Virus record (IMG/VR): IMGVR_UViG_3300031920_000341
Coordinates: 1 to 64,000 of that record
Source of the DNA: a virus
Length of the DNA: 64,000 bases
Direction: 5' to 3' (one strand)
The notes beneath the pieces are model-generated. The model did not search any database. It was not told the DNA's origin and saw only the letters and a program-made list of their open reading frames with translations. Below are positions 42,192 to 51,312 of the stretch, in pieces. The position numbers were made by a program, and so were the translations under genes. Position 1 is the first letter of the stretch. Each line of letters starts with the position of its first letter.

Positions 42192-42749
42192 TTAAATTGA
42201 TTTGTTTCGATGTAATTTCATTTTATTAATTACAGGAATTTCTAAAAAATCACATATTTTTATTACTGAATCATCATCTTGTGTAATATCTATTGTTAAT
42301 AAATCATGTAATCTATCTTTAAAATAATTCTCAACCATTAATTTATGTGAGTCATAAACAAAAGAAAACCTATCTTTATTAAAATAATAAGTACCAAATG
42401 TTATTAAATGGTGATGTATAGTTTCCTGTTTTGAATTAGGATTATTAATCATACGATCCCAATGCTTTTTAATTGATACTAACCAACTTGATTTTTTTCT
42501 GATTGTATAAATAAATTTACTATTGGGATAAGTTTTATCTACTTGAGGAAATATCATTTCAAATGCATTAGTTATACCATGGTATCTGTTTAATGTATCA
42601 AATGTGTAAATTCCCTTATACATCTTATTTCTTATTTCTTCACATACTGGACTACCAAAATGTATAGTTTTTATATTATTGTTATTTAATATACCAGTTA
42701 AACTAGATGTAGCAGTTTTTGGTAATCCTATTCCAATTACTTTATTCAT
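42192..42749 (-). CDS. Sulfotransferase family protein
   Basis: 185 residues beginning with the 5'-phosphosulfate-binding loop GLPKTATSSL (8-17). A second pattern, NSKFIYTIRKKSSWLVSIKKHW (near 75-97), matches the 3'-phosphate-binding region (usually F.Y..R.P..W..S). It would move sulfate from PAPS to a sugar or protein hydroxyl. At 185 residues it is short for the family but retains the core. Sulfotransferases are unusual in T4-like phages; the surrounding glycosyltransferases suggest a carbohydrate acceptor. Confidence 0.8.
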   Translation of the reverse strand: MNKVIGIGLPKTATSSLTGILNNNNIKTIHFGSPVCEEIRNKMYKGIYTFDTLNRYHGITNAFEMIFPQVDKTYPNSKFIYTIRKKSSWLVSIKKHWDRMINNPNSKQETIHHHLITFGTYYFNKDRFSFVYDSHKLMVENYFKDRLHDLLTIDITQDDDSVIKICDFLEIPVINKMKLHRNKSI

Positions 42750-43502
42750 TTATTCATTAGACATATTTTCAGCACCCTTTGGTCTCTTACCTTTTCTTTC
42801 AACAGCTTCATAATGATAAACAATAGAATCCATGCTCATTGTAAATTTAGCACCAGCATCATGACAACGTTGAAAAAAATTTCTATCTGGTGTACCATTC
42901 TTTAATGTTAATTCCCAAGGACCAGCTATTTCCCAAAATCTTTTTGGAATTAAATATGGCATAGTATTAGTATTTTTCCAACCACCTCTTTGTTGTTCAG
43001 TTTCTAATTTATCAGATTGGTATAGTTTTTTATACAACTCATTAAAATCAGACATATTAAATTTTCCATATTCTGGAATTCCAAGATTAGCATGAACAAC
43101 ATGTTTACCAATATTTTTAGGATGAATATGTATTGAGTTAACAATATCATTTTCATTGGCATGTTTCATTAAATTAATTAACCAATCTTTACCAAAATAC
43201 TGGTCAGTATTAACTAAACCACAATAATTATTTAATTCAAACCCATAATTAAACCCATCATTCATCATTCCCCTTAAATTTGGAACATAACCAACATTAT
43301 CAATAGTTTTATGCTCAATTATATGAATATTTCTATATTGTTTTAAATCTTCTAAATAATAAATAACTTCTTGTGAAGGTAACCATGTTACTACAATATA
43401 ATCAAAATTATCTGTACCTGCATTATTATAAATTGAATCAGTTGAAAATTTTAACATTTCTAATGCTGTTGAAACACAATTAAAAATTGATACTCTTTCC
43501 AT
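42750..43502 (-). CDS. Glycosyltransferase, family 2-like
   Basis: 250 residues. A nucleotide-diphosphate-sugar binding start with DNFDYIVVTWLPS, a NVGYVPNLRGMMNDGF helix and LVNTDQYFGKDW, where TDQ takes the DxD position, are followed by an acceptor region (PYLIPKRFWEIAGPWELTLKNG) and a DRNFFQRCHDAG motif of GT2 type. It ends in a basic tail. The sugar and acceptor are unknown. It is 1 nt from the sulfotransferase gene and overlaps the methyltransferase gene by 1 nt. Confidence 0.72.
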   Translation of the reverse strand: MERVSIFNCVSTALEMLKFSTDSIYNNAGTDNFDYIVVTWLPSQEVIYYLEDLKQYRNIHIIEHKTIDNVGYVPNLRGMMNDGFNYGFELNNYCGLVNTDQYFGKDWLINLMKHANENDIVNSIHIHPKNIGKHVVHANLGIPEYGKFNMSDFNELYKKLYQSDKLETEQQRGGWKNTNTMPYLIPKRFWEIAGPWELTLKNGTPDRNFFQRCHDAGAKFTMSMDSIVYHYEAVERKGKRPKGAENMSNE

Positions 43503-44077
43503 TACTTTAATTTTATTTTTTCTTTTATTGCTAAAAATGCATCATCGCAATTTAGTTCACTGAATATATAAATATCATATCCATGTTTCTCATATAATGA
43601 TGGATCTAAATTAATTAAATGTTTTTGATATTTATTATTTGTTTTTGTTATACATAAATCATTATTACTTTTTCCAACTGGTCCACCTAAAATAGCATAT
43701 TTATAATTCATATTTTCAATTCTATTAAATATGATATCGTGTTCTTCTTGTGTTATATGTTCTAATGTATGATGACAAATAATTACATCAAAATCATCTT
43801 TAATATCATAATCTAATATATTCATACATATATAATCGCCAGGAGGACCATTTTTTCTTCTCCATAATACATCAGCTTCAAAAATATCAATACCCTTTAT
43901 ATCTTTACTATTAAATACAGAATATAATAAATCATTTTCTGGAAAATGCATAGGATGTGAAACAAATGAACCACATCCTAAATCTAAAACAGTTGTTATA
44001 CTGTTTAAATCTAACTTTTCTTTAAGCATATTAATTATTGAGTGAATTCTTTTCATAATTTTTAATTTATTTTCCAA
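43502..44077 (-). CDS. SAM-dependent methyltransferase (glycan island)
   Basis: 191 residues with TTVLDLGCGSF near 24-34, GIDIFEAD for the acidic loop, and DVIICHHTLEHI near 104-115 in motif IV. This is a complete small class I methyltransferase. It is one of three consecutive methyltransferases, overlapping its neighbours by 1 and 16 nt; a glycan hydroxyl is the probable acceptor. Confidence 0.8.
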   Translation of the reverse strand: MENKLKIMKRIHSIINMLKEKLDLNSITTVLDLGCGSFVSHPMHFPENDLLYSVFNSKDIKGIDIFEADVLWRRKNGPPGDYICMNILDYDIKDDFDVIICHHTLEHITQEEHDIIFNRIENMNYKYAILGGPVGKSNNDLCITKTNNKYQKHLINLDPSLYEKHGYDIYIFSELNCDDAFLAIKEKIKLK

Positions 44078-44685
44078 ATACTCATACTACGCTTCCATCT
44101 ATCTTCATTATGAATTTCTAATGGTTCACCTAAATCAAAGGGTTCAATTTCTAAATTTATTGGTTTCCATCCACATTCCATTTTTAATTCCTTTGGAGTT
44201 AATTCATTGTTCTTTTTAACCCACCTTTGTTCAGTTGCTAATAAATATGTAGATTTACTATCCTTAAAATTTTTAAGTGTTCGTGATACAAAATCATTAG
44301 GTAAATGAAATAAACAATCTCTACAAATTATTAAATCGGTTTTAGGTAATATTTCTTCACACATATCAAATTCAATAAATTTAACATTTGGATTTTCTTC
44401 TTTATTTCTTTGAATAATTAAATCATTAATATCATATCCTATATAATCAATATTTCTATTAGGTAAATCTAACAAGTATATCCAATTTTGATATACGCCA
44501 CTTGGACTATCACTAATAGATGTAATATTATATTTTTTTAATATATCATTTATAAAATCAATAGTTCCTTCCTCTTTGATATGTTTATCAACTGAACCCG
44601 GTCCATTTGGTGGTAATTTTTTCCCCACCTGTAAGTTATAATAATACTTTTGTGATTCTTTTAATTTCATAATTATTTCTCCCAA
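44062..44685 (-). CDS. SAM-dependent methyltransferase-like protein
   Basis: 207 residues. The usual glycine-rich loop is altered to SISDSPSGVYQNW near 56-68, but DYIGYDINDLII, FIEFDMCEEILPKTDLIICRDCLFHLP and ATEQRW follow the class I methyltransferase order. The likely start is MKLKESQ (residue 6). The degenerate motif I leaves some doubt about activity. Confidence 0.68.
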   Translation of the reverse strand: MGEIIMKLKESQKYYYNLQVGKKLPPNGPGSVDKHIKEEGTIDFINDILKKYNITSISDSPSGVYQNWIYLLDLPNRNIDYIGYDINDLIIQRNKEENPNVKFIEFDMCEEILPKTDLIICRDCLFHLPNDFVSRTLKNFKDSKSTYLLATEQRWVKKNNELTPKELKMECGWKPINLEIEPFDLGEPLEIHNEDRWKRSMSIWKIN

Positions 44686-45200
44686 ATATATGTTCCAATT
44701 TTTACTAATCCATTTGGATTAAATCCTACATGAATTGATTTATAATTAAATAGACTTGTCAATTCTTCATCTTTCCATTGATATAAATGACTTTCATATG
44801 GATTTCCTATCTTATTACCATCTTGTTTACATAAAGAAATTGGTATTGATAAATATATTTTTTTAATGTGCTTTATGGCCTCTTTCATAAATATAATAGC
44901 ATTATCATAAGTTAAATGTTCTAATACATCACCTAATATCATTATATCATATTTCTTTTTTGTATAATCAAAATTAAGCATATTAACATTAAATAAATTA
45001 TCATAATGCTCATCTAATTTAAATTTTACTATATTAGGTTTCCATATTTCAACACCATCTATTGATTTAACTTTACCTTTGAGTTTTTTACCCCATTTTC
45101 CTTCACCTGCTCCAATATCTAAAACATTAGTATCGGATGTTTTTAAAATTTCTTGGAATATTAATTCTATTCCACCATCGGGTTGTTGTGATTCTGGCAT
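44673..45200 (-). CDS. SAM-dependent methyltransferase (glycan island)
   Basis: 175 residues with NVLDIGAGEGKWG near 24-36, DGVEIW as the acidic loop and YDIMILGDVLEHL near 84-96. This is a complete small class I methyltransferase. It overlaps the following methyltransferase gene by 13 nt and follows the GT32-like gene. Confidence 0.8.
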   Translation of the reverse strand: MPESQQPDGGIELIFQEILKTSDTNVLDIGAGEGKWGKKLKGKVKSIDGVEIWKPNIVKFKLDEHYDNLFNVNMLNFDYTKKKYDIMILGDVLEHLTYDNAIIFMKEAIKHIKKIYLSIPISLCKQDGNKIGNPYESHLYQWKDEELTSLFNYKSIHVGFNPNGLVKIGTYIWEK

Positions 45201-45203
45201 AAC

Positions 45204-46070
45204 TTAGTTTATTATTTTTTTTATGATATCTCTTACTGAGTTATCAAATTGCATGTAATTATCAGCTGTAACTTTATCATTATATGGTCTCGAATGACTA
45301 GGATTTCCACCATACCAATGGATTCCTACTACATTTTTATGTATCATTTGACTATTATTTTCTGAAAAAGTCATTGCTGCAGATTGTTTAATATTTGTTT
45401 TAGCAAAAGGAAAGACAATATCTTCATCCATTTTATGTATTTTTAAATCTGTAAATTTATTTATAATTGCATATAAAGATGAATAGCCAATTGCATTTGT
45501 ACCACATGACTCATATACAGCAGGATTATATTTTTTAATACTATTGTGATATATCTCCTCATATAGTCTATTCTTGCCGTCTAGTGTGACCTTAGAGACC
45601 ATGAAGGATACTGGGATATAATTCTTCCAATAGTCATAATTACTAAGATTAACATTGGCATCCCAATCTATTAATTCATTTTCATCTAATGTATTACAAA
45701 AAAGAATATCCATATCAGCAACAATACAAGTTCGTGTAGCTAATAAATACCAATTAAGTATATCTTTAAACTGAACATTACATATATCTTTAATATTCTT
45801 AAGTTCGATTGGAACTATATTTTCTATGTTTATTATATTCAATTTAGGTATATCAAATAGCTTTAATCTATAATCTTCACCATTATAAAATTCATCATCT
45901 TGTTTTGGTTCTTTTATTGATTTATTCCATTTATTAGTATTAGGCTTTTTATCATCTAATATTAAGTTAATAGTCCATTCTGGGTTATGAAAGCTAAATG
46001 ACTTTATTGTCAAATATCTTAAAAATGACATTGATTGATTTCCCCAGAAAAAATATATTTGCTTTTCCAT
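45204..46070 (-). CDS. Glycosyltransferase, GT32-like (DXD)
   Basis: 288 residues. IYFFWGNQSMSFLRYLTIKS at the N-terminus, NPEWTINLILDD and RTCIVADMDILFC (DMD as DxD, near 132-134) match small sugar-binding DXD glycosyltransferases. The C-terminal GIHWYGG (near 255) is the usual closing motif of this group. Sugar specificity is unknown. Confidence 0.75.
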   Translation of the reverse strand: MEKQIYFFWGNQSMSFLRYLTIKSFSFHNPEWTINLILDDKKPNTNKWNKSIKEPKQDDEFYNGEDYRLKLFDIPKLNIINIENIVPIELKNIKDICNVQFKDILNWYLLATRTCIVADMDILFCNTLDENELIDWDANVNLSNYDYWKNYIPVSFMVSKVTLDGKNRLYEEIYHNSIKKYNPAVYESCGTNAIGYSSLYAIINKFTDLKIHKMDEDIVFPFAKTNIKQSAAMTFSENNSQMIHKNVVGIHWYGGNPSHSRPYNDKVTADNYMQFDNSVRDIIKKIIN

Positions 46071-46077
46071 GTTCGCT

Positions 46078-46851
46078 TTATTTTTTATTTACATGTATAA
46101 TAGATTCTTGTTGAATTTCAGCATACAGTAGATTATTCTTCTTTGTTAAAACTGGTTCATATATGGTTGGTTTATGATGTTGATGTAAAACAAATGGATT
46201 ATCTATCATTACGATATTCATGTTCATTCGTTTTATCCTTAATACAAATTCCATATCATCTCTACCTATTCCATATGCAAATCGTTCATCAAATCCACCA
46301 AGTTTATCTAGATCCTTTTTGCTTATAGCACTACAAAAGTGTAATAATGCTGGTCTATACTTACTGTGTTGATACCAAGCAGAGTCTTTAGTATTAAATA
46401 ATCTTCTATTTTTTATTGGTTGTATTACATCAAAAGCTTTTTTTCCTTTACTTATATTTTCAAATTCCTTTTTATTGCTTGCATAACAACCAAATACCAA
46501 ATATTTGTTATCTTCTATTTCACGATTTACTGTTTTAATTAATTCACCAATATGTAAACATTCGGGATTTTGAATTATTACAACATCACCAGTTACTTTA
46601 GCGAAGCCTATATTATATGGTACAGATGGATTAACCCACCATTTATCTTTTTTTGAAATTTTAATTACAGTTATATCTAATTTGTTAAATAAATGAGGCA
46701 TATCATCTATATTATGTTCATCTGAGCTATTATCATTAACTATGATTATTTCTAAATTATCATAATGTTGATTCATAATAGAATTAAGTGTATTTATGAG
46801 ATGGATCCTACGATTATAATATGACATTACTATAGAAATTTTCATATACAT
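46078..46851 (-). CDS. Glycosyltransferase family 2
   Basis: 257 residues with the GT2 start ISIVMSYYNRRIHLINTLNS, IIVNDNSSDE (near 36-45), YNIGFAKVTGDVVIIQNPE and the acceptor/catalytic region GGFDERFAYGIGRDDMEFVLRIKRM (near 188-212). A typical inverting GT-A enzyme for chain extension. It follows the 216-residue glycosyltransferase gene by 1 nt. Confidence 0.86.
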   Translation of the reverse strand: MYMKISIVMSYYNRRIHLINTLNSIMNQHYDNLEIIIVNDNSSDEHNIDDMPHLFNKLDITVIKISKKDKWWVNPSVPYNIGFAKVTGDVVIIQNPECLHIGELIKTVNREIEDNKYLVFGCYASNKKEFENISKGKKAFDVIQPIKNRRLFNTKDSAWYQHSKYRPALLHFCSAISKKDLDKLGGFDERFAYGIGRDDMEFVLRIKRMNMNIVMIDNPFVLHQHHKPTIYEPVLTKKNNLLYAEIQQESIIHVNKK

Positions 46852-46852
46852 A

Positions 46853-47503
46853 TTAATTTTTTATCCATGTTGTAAATCCCATATTTTTACTACTACTTTT
46901 AGCTAATTTATGAGATTCTCTCCAAATTCTACCAATATCATTTACGATTATATTACCCTCTGAAATTGAATTATATTCAGGATAATTTAGCATAATATAA
47001 TTAGACTCAATTTGTCTTAATTGTAATTCTGGACAATTATTAAATAATAATTTTTTTGCCATACTTTGTGTCCAACTGCCTTTAAATAAACCAGGAGAAA
47101 GTCTAATTCTAAATTTATTTGAATTAAAGAGATATGCATTTAAACTTACACCAAGAATATTATTATCTGAATCAATCATTTTTATAAGTGTATTAATATC
47201 AACTGGTCTATTTAATAACCAATCATCTTCAAGATTAAATACATACTTAGATATTGCATTTTTCCATACCCAACTTAATGCTTTAGGAAAATTACCTTTT
47301 TTAGGAAAATTACATTTTACTGTATTAAAGTATTGTTTTGCTACATTAACAACATCAATTTGGTTTGTTGTTGGTATTGGATCAATATTTATGTATAATG
47401 TACAATCTTTAATATCTATTCCATATAAATTTTTACTAAAACTAGAATATGTTTTATCAATTAAATCAGGTCGTACTGTTGCTGTTGTTGTAAATGATAT
47501 CAT
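46853..47503 (-). CDS. Glycosyltransferase, GT2-like
   Basis: 216 residues. FTTTATVRPDLIDKTYSSF at the N-terminus, FPKALSWVWKNA and YVFNLEDDWLLNRP (EDDW in the DxD position, near 93-96) show a GT-A fold. It lacks some C-terminal elements and is short. It lies 4 nt downstream of the NeuA fusion gene. Confidence 0.7.
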   Translation of the reverse strand: MISFTTTATVRPDLIDKTYSSFSKNLYGIDIKDCTLYINIDPIPTTNQIDVVNVAKQYFNTVKCNFPKKGNFPKALSWVWKNAISKYVFNLEDDWLLNRPVDINTLIKMIDSDNNILGVSLNAYLFNSNKFRIRLSPGLFKGSWTQSMAKKLLFNNCPELQLRQIESNYIMLNYPEYNSISEGNIIVNDIGRIWRESHKLAKSSSKNMGFTTWIKN

Positions 47504-47507
47504 AATT

Positions 47508-49517
47508 TTATTTTTTTTCTATTTCTATTAATGGTTTATAATCAAGAAATTGATTTAATTTAGAATTATTAGTTAATGATATAAGATTAAATCCTTTATT
47601 TTTTAATGATAAAAAATTTGCTTCAACTTTTTTAAATCTATCATTATACCAATTTGGGTTATTATCATGTGGATTCCTTGTATCATGTACATTTGACCAA
47701 AAATGATTTTTATTATCATCATAACTTAAACTTACAGCATAAATATAATACATAGTTTCAAATCTTTTATTACCAAAAATATATTTATCAAATATATCTA
47801 TAGCTGTTGAAGTTGAATCTGGGTATTTTGATCTATCGATTCTATTAAATAATTTAAGTTCACCACTTCGTATAAGTTTAGATGTTAATCTATGGTGTTT
47901 ATTATTAGAGGCATGTACTAACCAATCACTACATACTAAATTCATACTCTTTAAATCAGCATTGCTTTCAATTAATTCTAATAAAATATCAACATCATTA
48001 AAAAATAAGTAATCAGTTTTACAATGTAACCACGTACGATTAATACCAATAGTAATTATATTATCAGGTATTTTGTTAATATCAAGATTAGTTAAATTTT
48101 TATCATTACCTAAAATTAATATTTTCCTTCTAATTTTACTATCAATAATTTTATCTGCTTTAATATACCTTTTCATTTTTCTGATTTCATGTATATCAGT
48201 AAATTTATTAACATATGGTATAAATTCATTTATTAATGAATTATTAGTTATAGATACTATATCATAACCATTTTCAACCATATTTTTTACTGACATTACT
48301 ATACTGTAATATTCTGAATTAATTGTATCTTTATCAATTTCACGTATTGGTTTAAAATCTGTATTTTCCCATATTAATGAATTTGGTGTATATACAAAAT
48401 CCATTCCACCTAAATAAAATTTACAGTCATAATCTAAAAATATAATATTTGTAAAGATTTCTATTATAGAAGATACATTATTTGATTCATATTGTGTTTT
48501 ATCATTATTATATATTGTTAAATTTTTTTGTCTAAGTAAATCTTTTACGACATTAAATCTTTTACTACTTTTTGCTGAAGTTAATAGTTTATTTGATGCG
48601 ATTAAACGATATTCTTTTATTGTATTATGTTTATATTTTGATATTTCTATTAATTGATTTATATCATCAACATAATAATAATCTGGTTTATTTATTAGCC
48701 ATGATCTATTTAACCCAACTACTATAATATCTCTTGGTAATTTATTAATATTAATATTACGCATACTTTTACTATCACTAAGTAATAAAATATTCATAGG
48801 TGGTTTTACTATTTTATCTTCTAATATATGTTCTGTTAATTCATTAGTGTCTATGTTATAATTATTTACAATACTATTTTCTAAGAAATTATTAAGTTGA
48901 GATTCTAAATCTATATCAAGTACATCATTTTCTAAATCAAAAAATATTGTATCTTTATTATAAAGGTTTAATGTTAATTTTTCAATTTCACTCACTTTTG
49001 CAATAGCAATATAGTGTGACATTTCAAATACATCAGGATGGTCTTGTCTTCTATAATAATCAGTATTTGTTAATGGTGTACCATGTATTCCATCTATTGA
49101 TTTATAAAAACATAAAAATGGTGAAGATTTTGGTTCCTTTTTACATAATAATGATTTAGCTTTTTCTTTTAATATCATAGTATATGCAGATTCAACATGT
49201 TCCCATTTTCTTTCAGGATATGTTAAATATAATGTTAATATAAAATCTGATGATTTTAATGTTAATTCATTTATGAAATGAGATAATACTTCTTTTGTAG
49301 ATGCAGTATCAGAAGCAATTTTATCTGGTCTAATAATATAATTAACATGATTTTCTTTACAATAGTTAATTATTTCTTCATCATCAGTACTAACATAAGT
49401 ATTTTCTTTAAGTTTTTCTGGAATTATGCTTAAAGTATATGGCAATAATTTCCTGTTTTTGAATGGTGCACCTTTTGATCCACGTCTTGCTGGTATTAAA
49501 ATGTATAAGTTATTCAT
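47508..49517 (-). CDS. neuA: NeuA-type cytidylyltransferase fused to two Maf/DUF115-like domains
   Basis: 669 residues in three parts. Residues 1-215 are a CMP-sialic acid synthetase: IPARRGSKGAPFKNRKLLPY (8-27), VSTDDEEI, IIRPD, LTYPERKW and DIDLESQL at the domain end. Residues 241-440 and 464-669 are two related domains, each opening with a strand (ILLLSDSKSM; ILILGNDKNL), then NINKLP/DINKIP and GLNRSWL/GINRTWL, and including FYLGGMDF in the first copy. They resemble the DUF115 domain of Maf proteins that attach nonulosonic acids to flagellin. The fusion would activate a NeuB-made acid with CTP and transfer it. The gene overlaps the upstream Maf-like gene by 8 nt. Confidence 0.8.
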   Translation of the reverse strand: MNNLYILIPARRGSKGAPFKNRKLLPYTLSIIPEKLKENTYVSTDDEEIINYCKENHVNYIIRPDKIASDTASTKEVLSHFINELTLKSSDFILTLYLTYPERKWEHVESAYTMILKEKAKSLLCKKEPKSSPFLCFYKSIDGIHGTPLTNTDYYRRQDHPDVFEMSHYIAIAKVSEIEKLTLNLYNKDTIFFDLENDVLDIDLESQLNNFLENSIVNNYNIDTNELTEHILEDKIVKPPMNILLLSDSKSMRNININKLPRDIIVVGLNRSWLINKPDYYYVDDINQLIEISKYKHNTIKEYRLIASNKLLTSAKSSKRFNVVKDLLRQKNLTIYNNDKTQYESNNVSSIIEIFTNIIFLDYDCKFYLGGMDFVYTPNSLIWENTDFKPIREIDKDTINSEYYSIVMSVKNMVENGYDIVSITNNSLINEFIPYVNKFTDIHEIRKMKRYIKADKIIDSKIRRKILILGNDKNLTNLDINKIPDNIITIGINRTWLHCKTDYLFFNDVDILLELIESNADLKSMNLVCSDWLVHASNNKHHRLTSKLIRSGELKLFNRIDRSKYPDSTSTAIDIFDKYIFGNKRFETMYYIYAVSLSYDDNKNHFWSNVHDTRNPHDNNPNWYNDRFKKVEANFLSLKNKGFNLISLTNNSKLNQFLDYKPLIEIEKK

Positions 49518-50169
49518 TGAATAATTCTAATTTTCCCTTAGGTACACCAGTTATAAGACTATGTTCACTTAAATTAGAAAGATGTGTACCATTTTTTTTT
49601 AACTGTTCATATAAGTATTTATAATCTTTACTTATTCTTTCAACATAACCACGTTCAACTAAATTATGTTTTCCATCATTGGCATAAAAATGATTATCGG
49701 TAAAATCAACACCAAGCATACTAATATGCTTAGCTCCCATTTTATATGCTAATATAATTGCAATAAATGGTGAGTTATTACTGTAATCTAATACCATTGC
49801 ATCATCTTTTAATGTTGCTAAATGTTTTGTGCCAAGTTCAAATAAAACTTGTTTCTTCATATCATGTAATTTCCAACCCTTTATTTGGGTAAATACATAT
49901 TTAGCATTACTATTATATACCGATTTATATCTAATACCTTGAAATTTAGCTGGGTGGTCAACAACTAATAAATATGTCGGATCGATAAAACGACCTATAT
50001 CATTAACACCAATAGTTATTAGTTGTTTATAATTTGGTATTTTTACAATATCTTTAACAGAAGTTCCACATCCTAATACAAGGATTTTTTCATCTTTATG
50101 AATATCCTTGAATTCTGATATATTCATATGGTATAAAACATTTATATTATTATATAGAAAAAAATTCAA
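49510..50169 (-). CDS. Maf/DUF115-like probable glycosyltransferase
   Basis: 219 residues with a nucleotide-binding start [13 protein letters not shown], then [39 protein letters not shown] and [12 protein letters not shown]. This order matches stand-alone DUF115/Maf-type and related sialyl- or LPS glycosyltransferase-like domains, and it is the same fold as the two domains fused to NeuA. The open frame starts at 50169; an internal ATG at 50127 (MNISEFKD) is a plausible start. It is the first gene of the glycan island operon. Confidence 0.7.
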   Translation of the reverse strand: MNFFLYNNINVLYHMNISEFKDIHKDEKILVLGCGTSVKDIVKIPNYKQLITIGVNDIGRFIDPTYLLVVDHPAKFQGIRYKSVYNSNAKYVFTQIKGWKLHDMKKQVLFELGTKHLATLKDDAMVLDYSNNSPFIAIILAYKMGAKHISMLGVDFTDNHFYANDGKHNLVERGYVERISKDYKYLYEQLKKNGTHLSNLSEHSLITGVPKGKLELFNE

Positions 50170-50207
50170 AAGATTTAAACTTTATTATATTTTTTTATAT
50201 AATAGGC

Positions 50208-51164
50208 ATGGTAAAAGATTATTACAAAATATTAGAAGTAAAAAAAGATACATCTCAAAAGGATATTAAGTCAGCTTACAGAACATTGGCTAAGAAATAT
50301 CATCCAGATAAAAATCCAGATAATAAAGAATCGGAAGCTAAATTTAAAGAGATTGTGGAAGCATATGAAGTACTGAGCGATAAAACTAAACGTGCCGAAT
50401 ATGATAGACCAAAAAATTATAATGGTTTTGGTAATGGATTCACTGGAGCATATGGTAGACCATTTAATAATGGCCGTGGATATAGTGGAGCAGAATTTGC
50501 TAAAATGGTTAGGATTAGACAAGTAAAGGAACAATTAACATTAGGATTTTTATCAAGAGTTGAATTAAAAAACATAATGCTTGGTGAAACTATTAATATT
50601 AATTACAAGAGAGAAACAGTATGTTTAGAATGTAGACATATGGTAAATAAAAATAATTGTAAAGTTTGTAATGGTAGTGGAATTATAGTTGAAAATACAA
50701 ATGCTACATTTGAAATAAACATTTCAAAAAATAGATATACAGTAGAAATTATTAATGGTATATCTACACTTCGTTTAGAATTATCTGAACGTGGACATCA
50801 AGCATTGGTTGAAGATACAATAGTAACCGGAAATTTAATTATACGAGTTGAAATAATAACTAATAAAAATGTTGAATTAAATTTCTTTAATGGTAATATT
50901 ATACATTTAGTAGATATCAACCTGGTAGATTTATTAGACTCCCATATAAAATTAAAGACTATACATGATAAAGAAATCAAAATGTCTTTAGAAAATAAAC
51001 AAATTGCAAGTAATGGGAAATTACGTATACCAAATTATGGATTACCTAACGCTCAAGCCTTTGGTGATTATTTTTTCAAGTTAAATATCAAATTACCTGA
51101 CTTTAGTAAGCTATCAAAAACTAATAGACGTAGGTTAATAAACATTTTAAATAAACTAGAATAA
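50208..51164 (+). CDS. dnaJ: DnaJ-like co-chaperone with reduced zinc domain
   Basis: 318 residues. A complete J domain comes first (YYKILEV, HPD at 32-34, YEVLSD, YDRP), then a Gly/Phe-rich linker (about 70-100), two C-terminal beta domains and a dimerisation end (PNYGLPN). Only two CxxC pairs (CLEC and CKVCNGSG) remain of the usual four, so only one zinc site can form. It would stimulate host DnaK during virion assembly or replication. It is divergent from the glycan operon and followed by a terminator. Confidence 0.9.
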   Translation: MVKDYYKILEVKKDTSQKDIKSAYRTLAKKYHPDKNPDNKESEAKFKEIVEAYEVLSDKTKRAEYDRPKNYNGFGNGFTGAYGRPFNNGRGYSGAEFAKMVRIRQVKEQLTLGFLSRVELKNIMLGETININYKRETVCLECRHMVNKNNCKVCNGSGIIVENTNATFEINISKNRYTVEIINGISTLRLELSERGHQALVEDTIVTGNLIIRVEIITNKNVELNFFNGNIIHLVDINLVDLLDSHIKLKTIHDKEIKMSLENKQIASNGKLRIPNYGLPNAQAFGDYFFKLNIKLPDFSKLSKTNRRRLINILNKLE

Positions 51165-51188
51165 TCATTTTTTAAAGTATATTTTCAT

Positions 51189-51221
51189 AAGCGTTGGTTT
51201 TAATTAATCAGCGCTTTTTTT
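51189..51221 (+). terminator. Rho-independent terminator after dnaJ
   Basis: The stem aagcgttggttt with its G-U-containing partner ending in cagcgctt (51189-51216) is followed by a run of seven T. It separates dnaJ from the capsid operon. Confidence 0.75.
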
Positions 51222-51284
51222 ATAATGTAACTAACATATGTATTTTATTTAATTTAATGTTACTTTTTTTGTTTAAGTTTCAGT

Positions 51285-51292
51285 TATAAATA
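51285..51292 (+). promoter_or_regulatory. T4-like late promoter element TATAAATA (capsid operon)
   Basis: An exact TATAAATA followed by ATAAAAAAC, 20 nt before the protease/scaffold start and after the dnaJ terminator. This is the best late promoter in the window and drives the major head genes. A TACTTTTTTTGTTT string upstream (51260-51273) resembles the early box but lacks a following TAnnTTTG. Confidence 0.68.
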
Positions 51293-51312
51293 ATAAAAAA
51301 CTTGCAAGTTAT

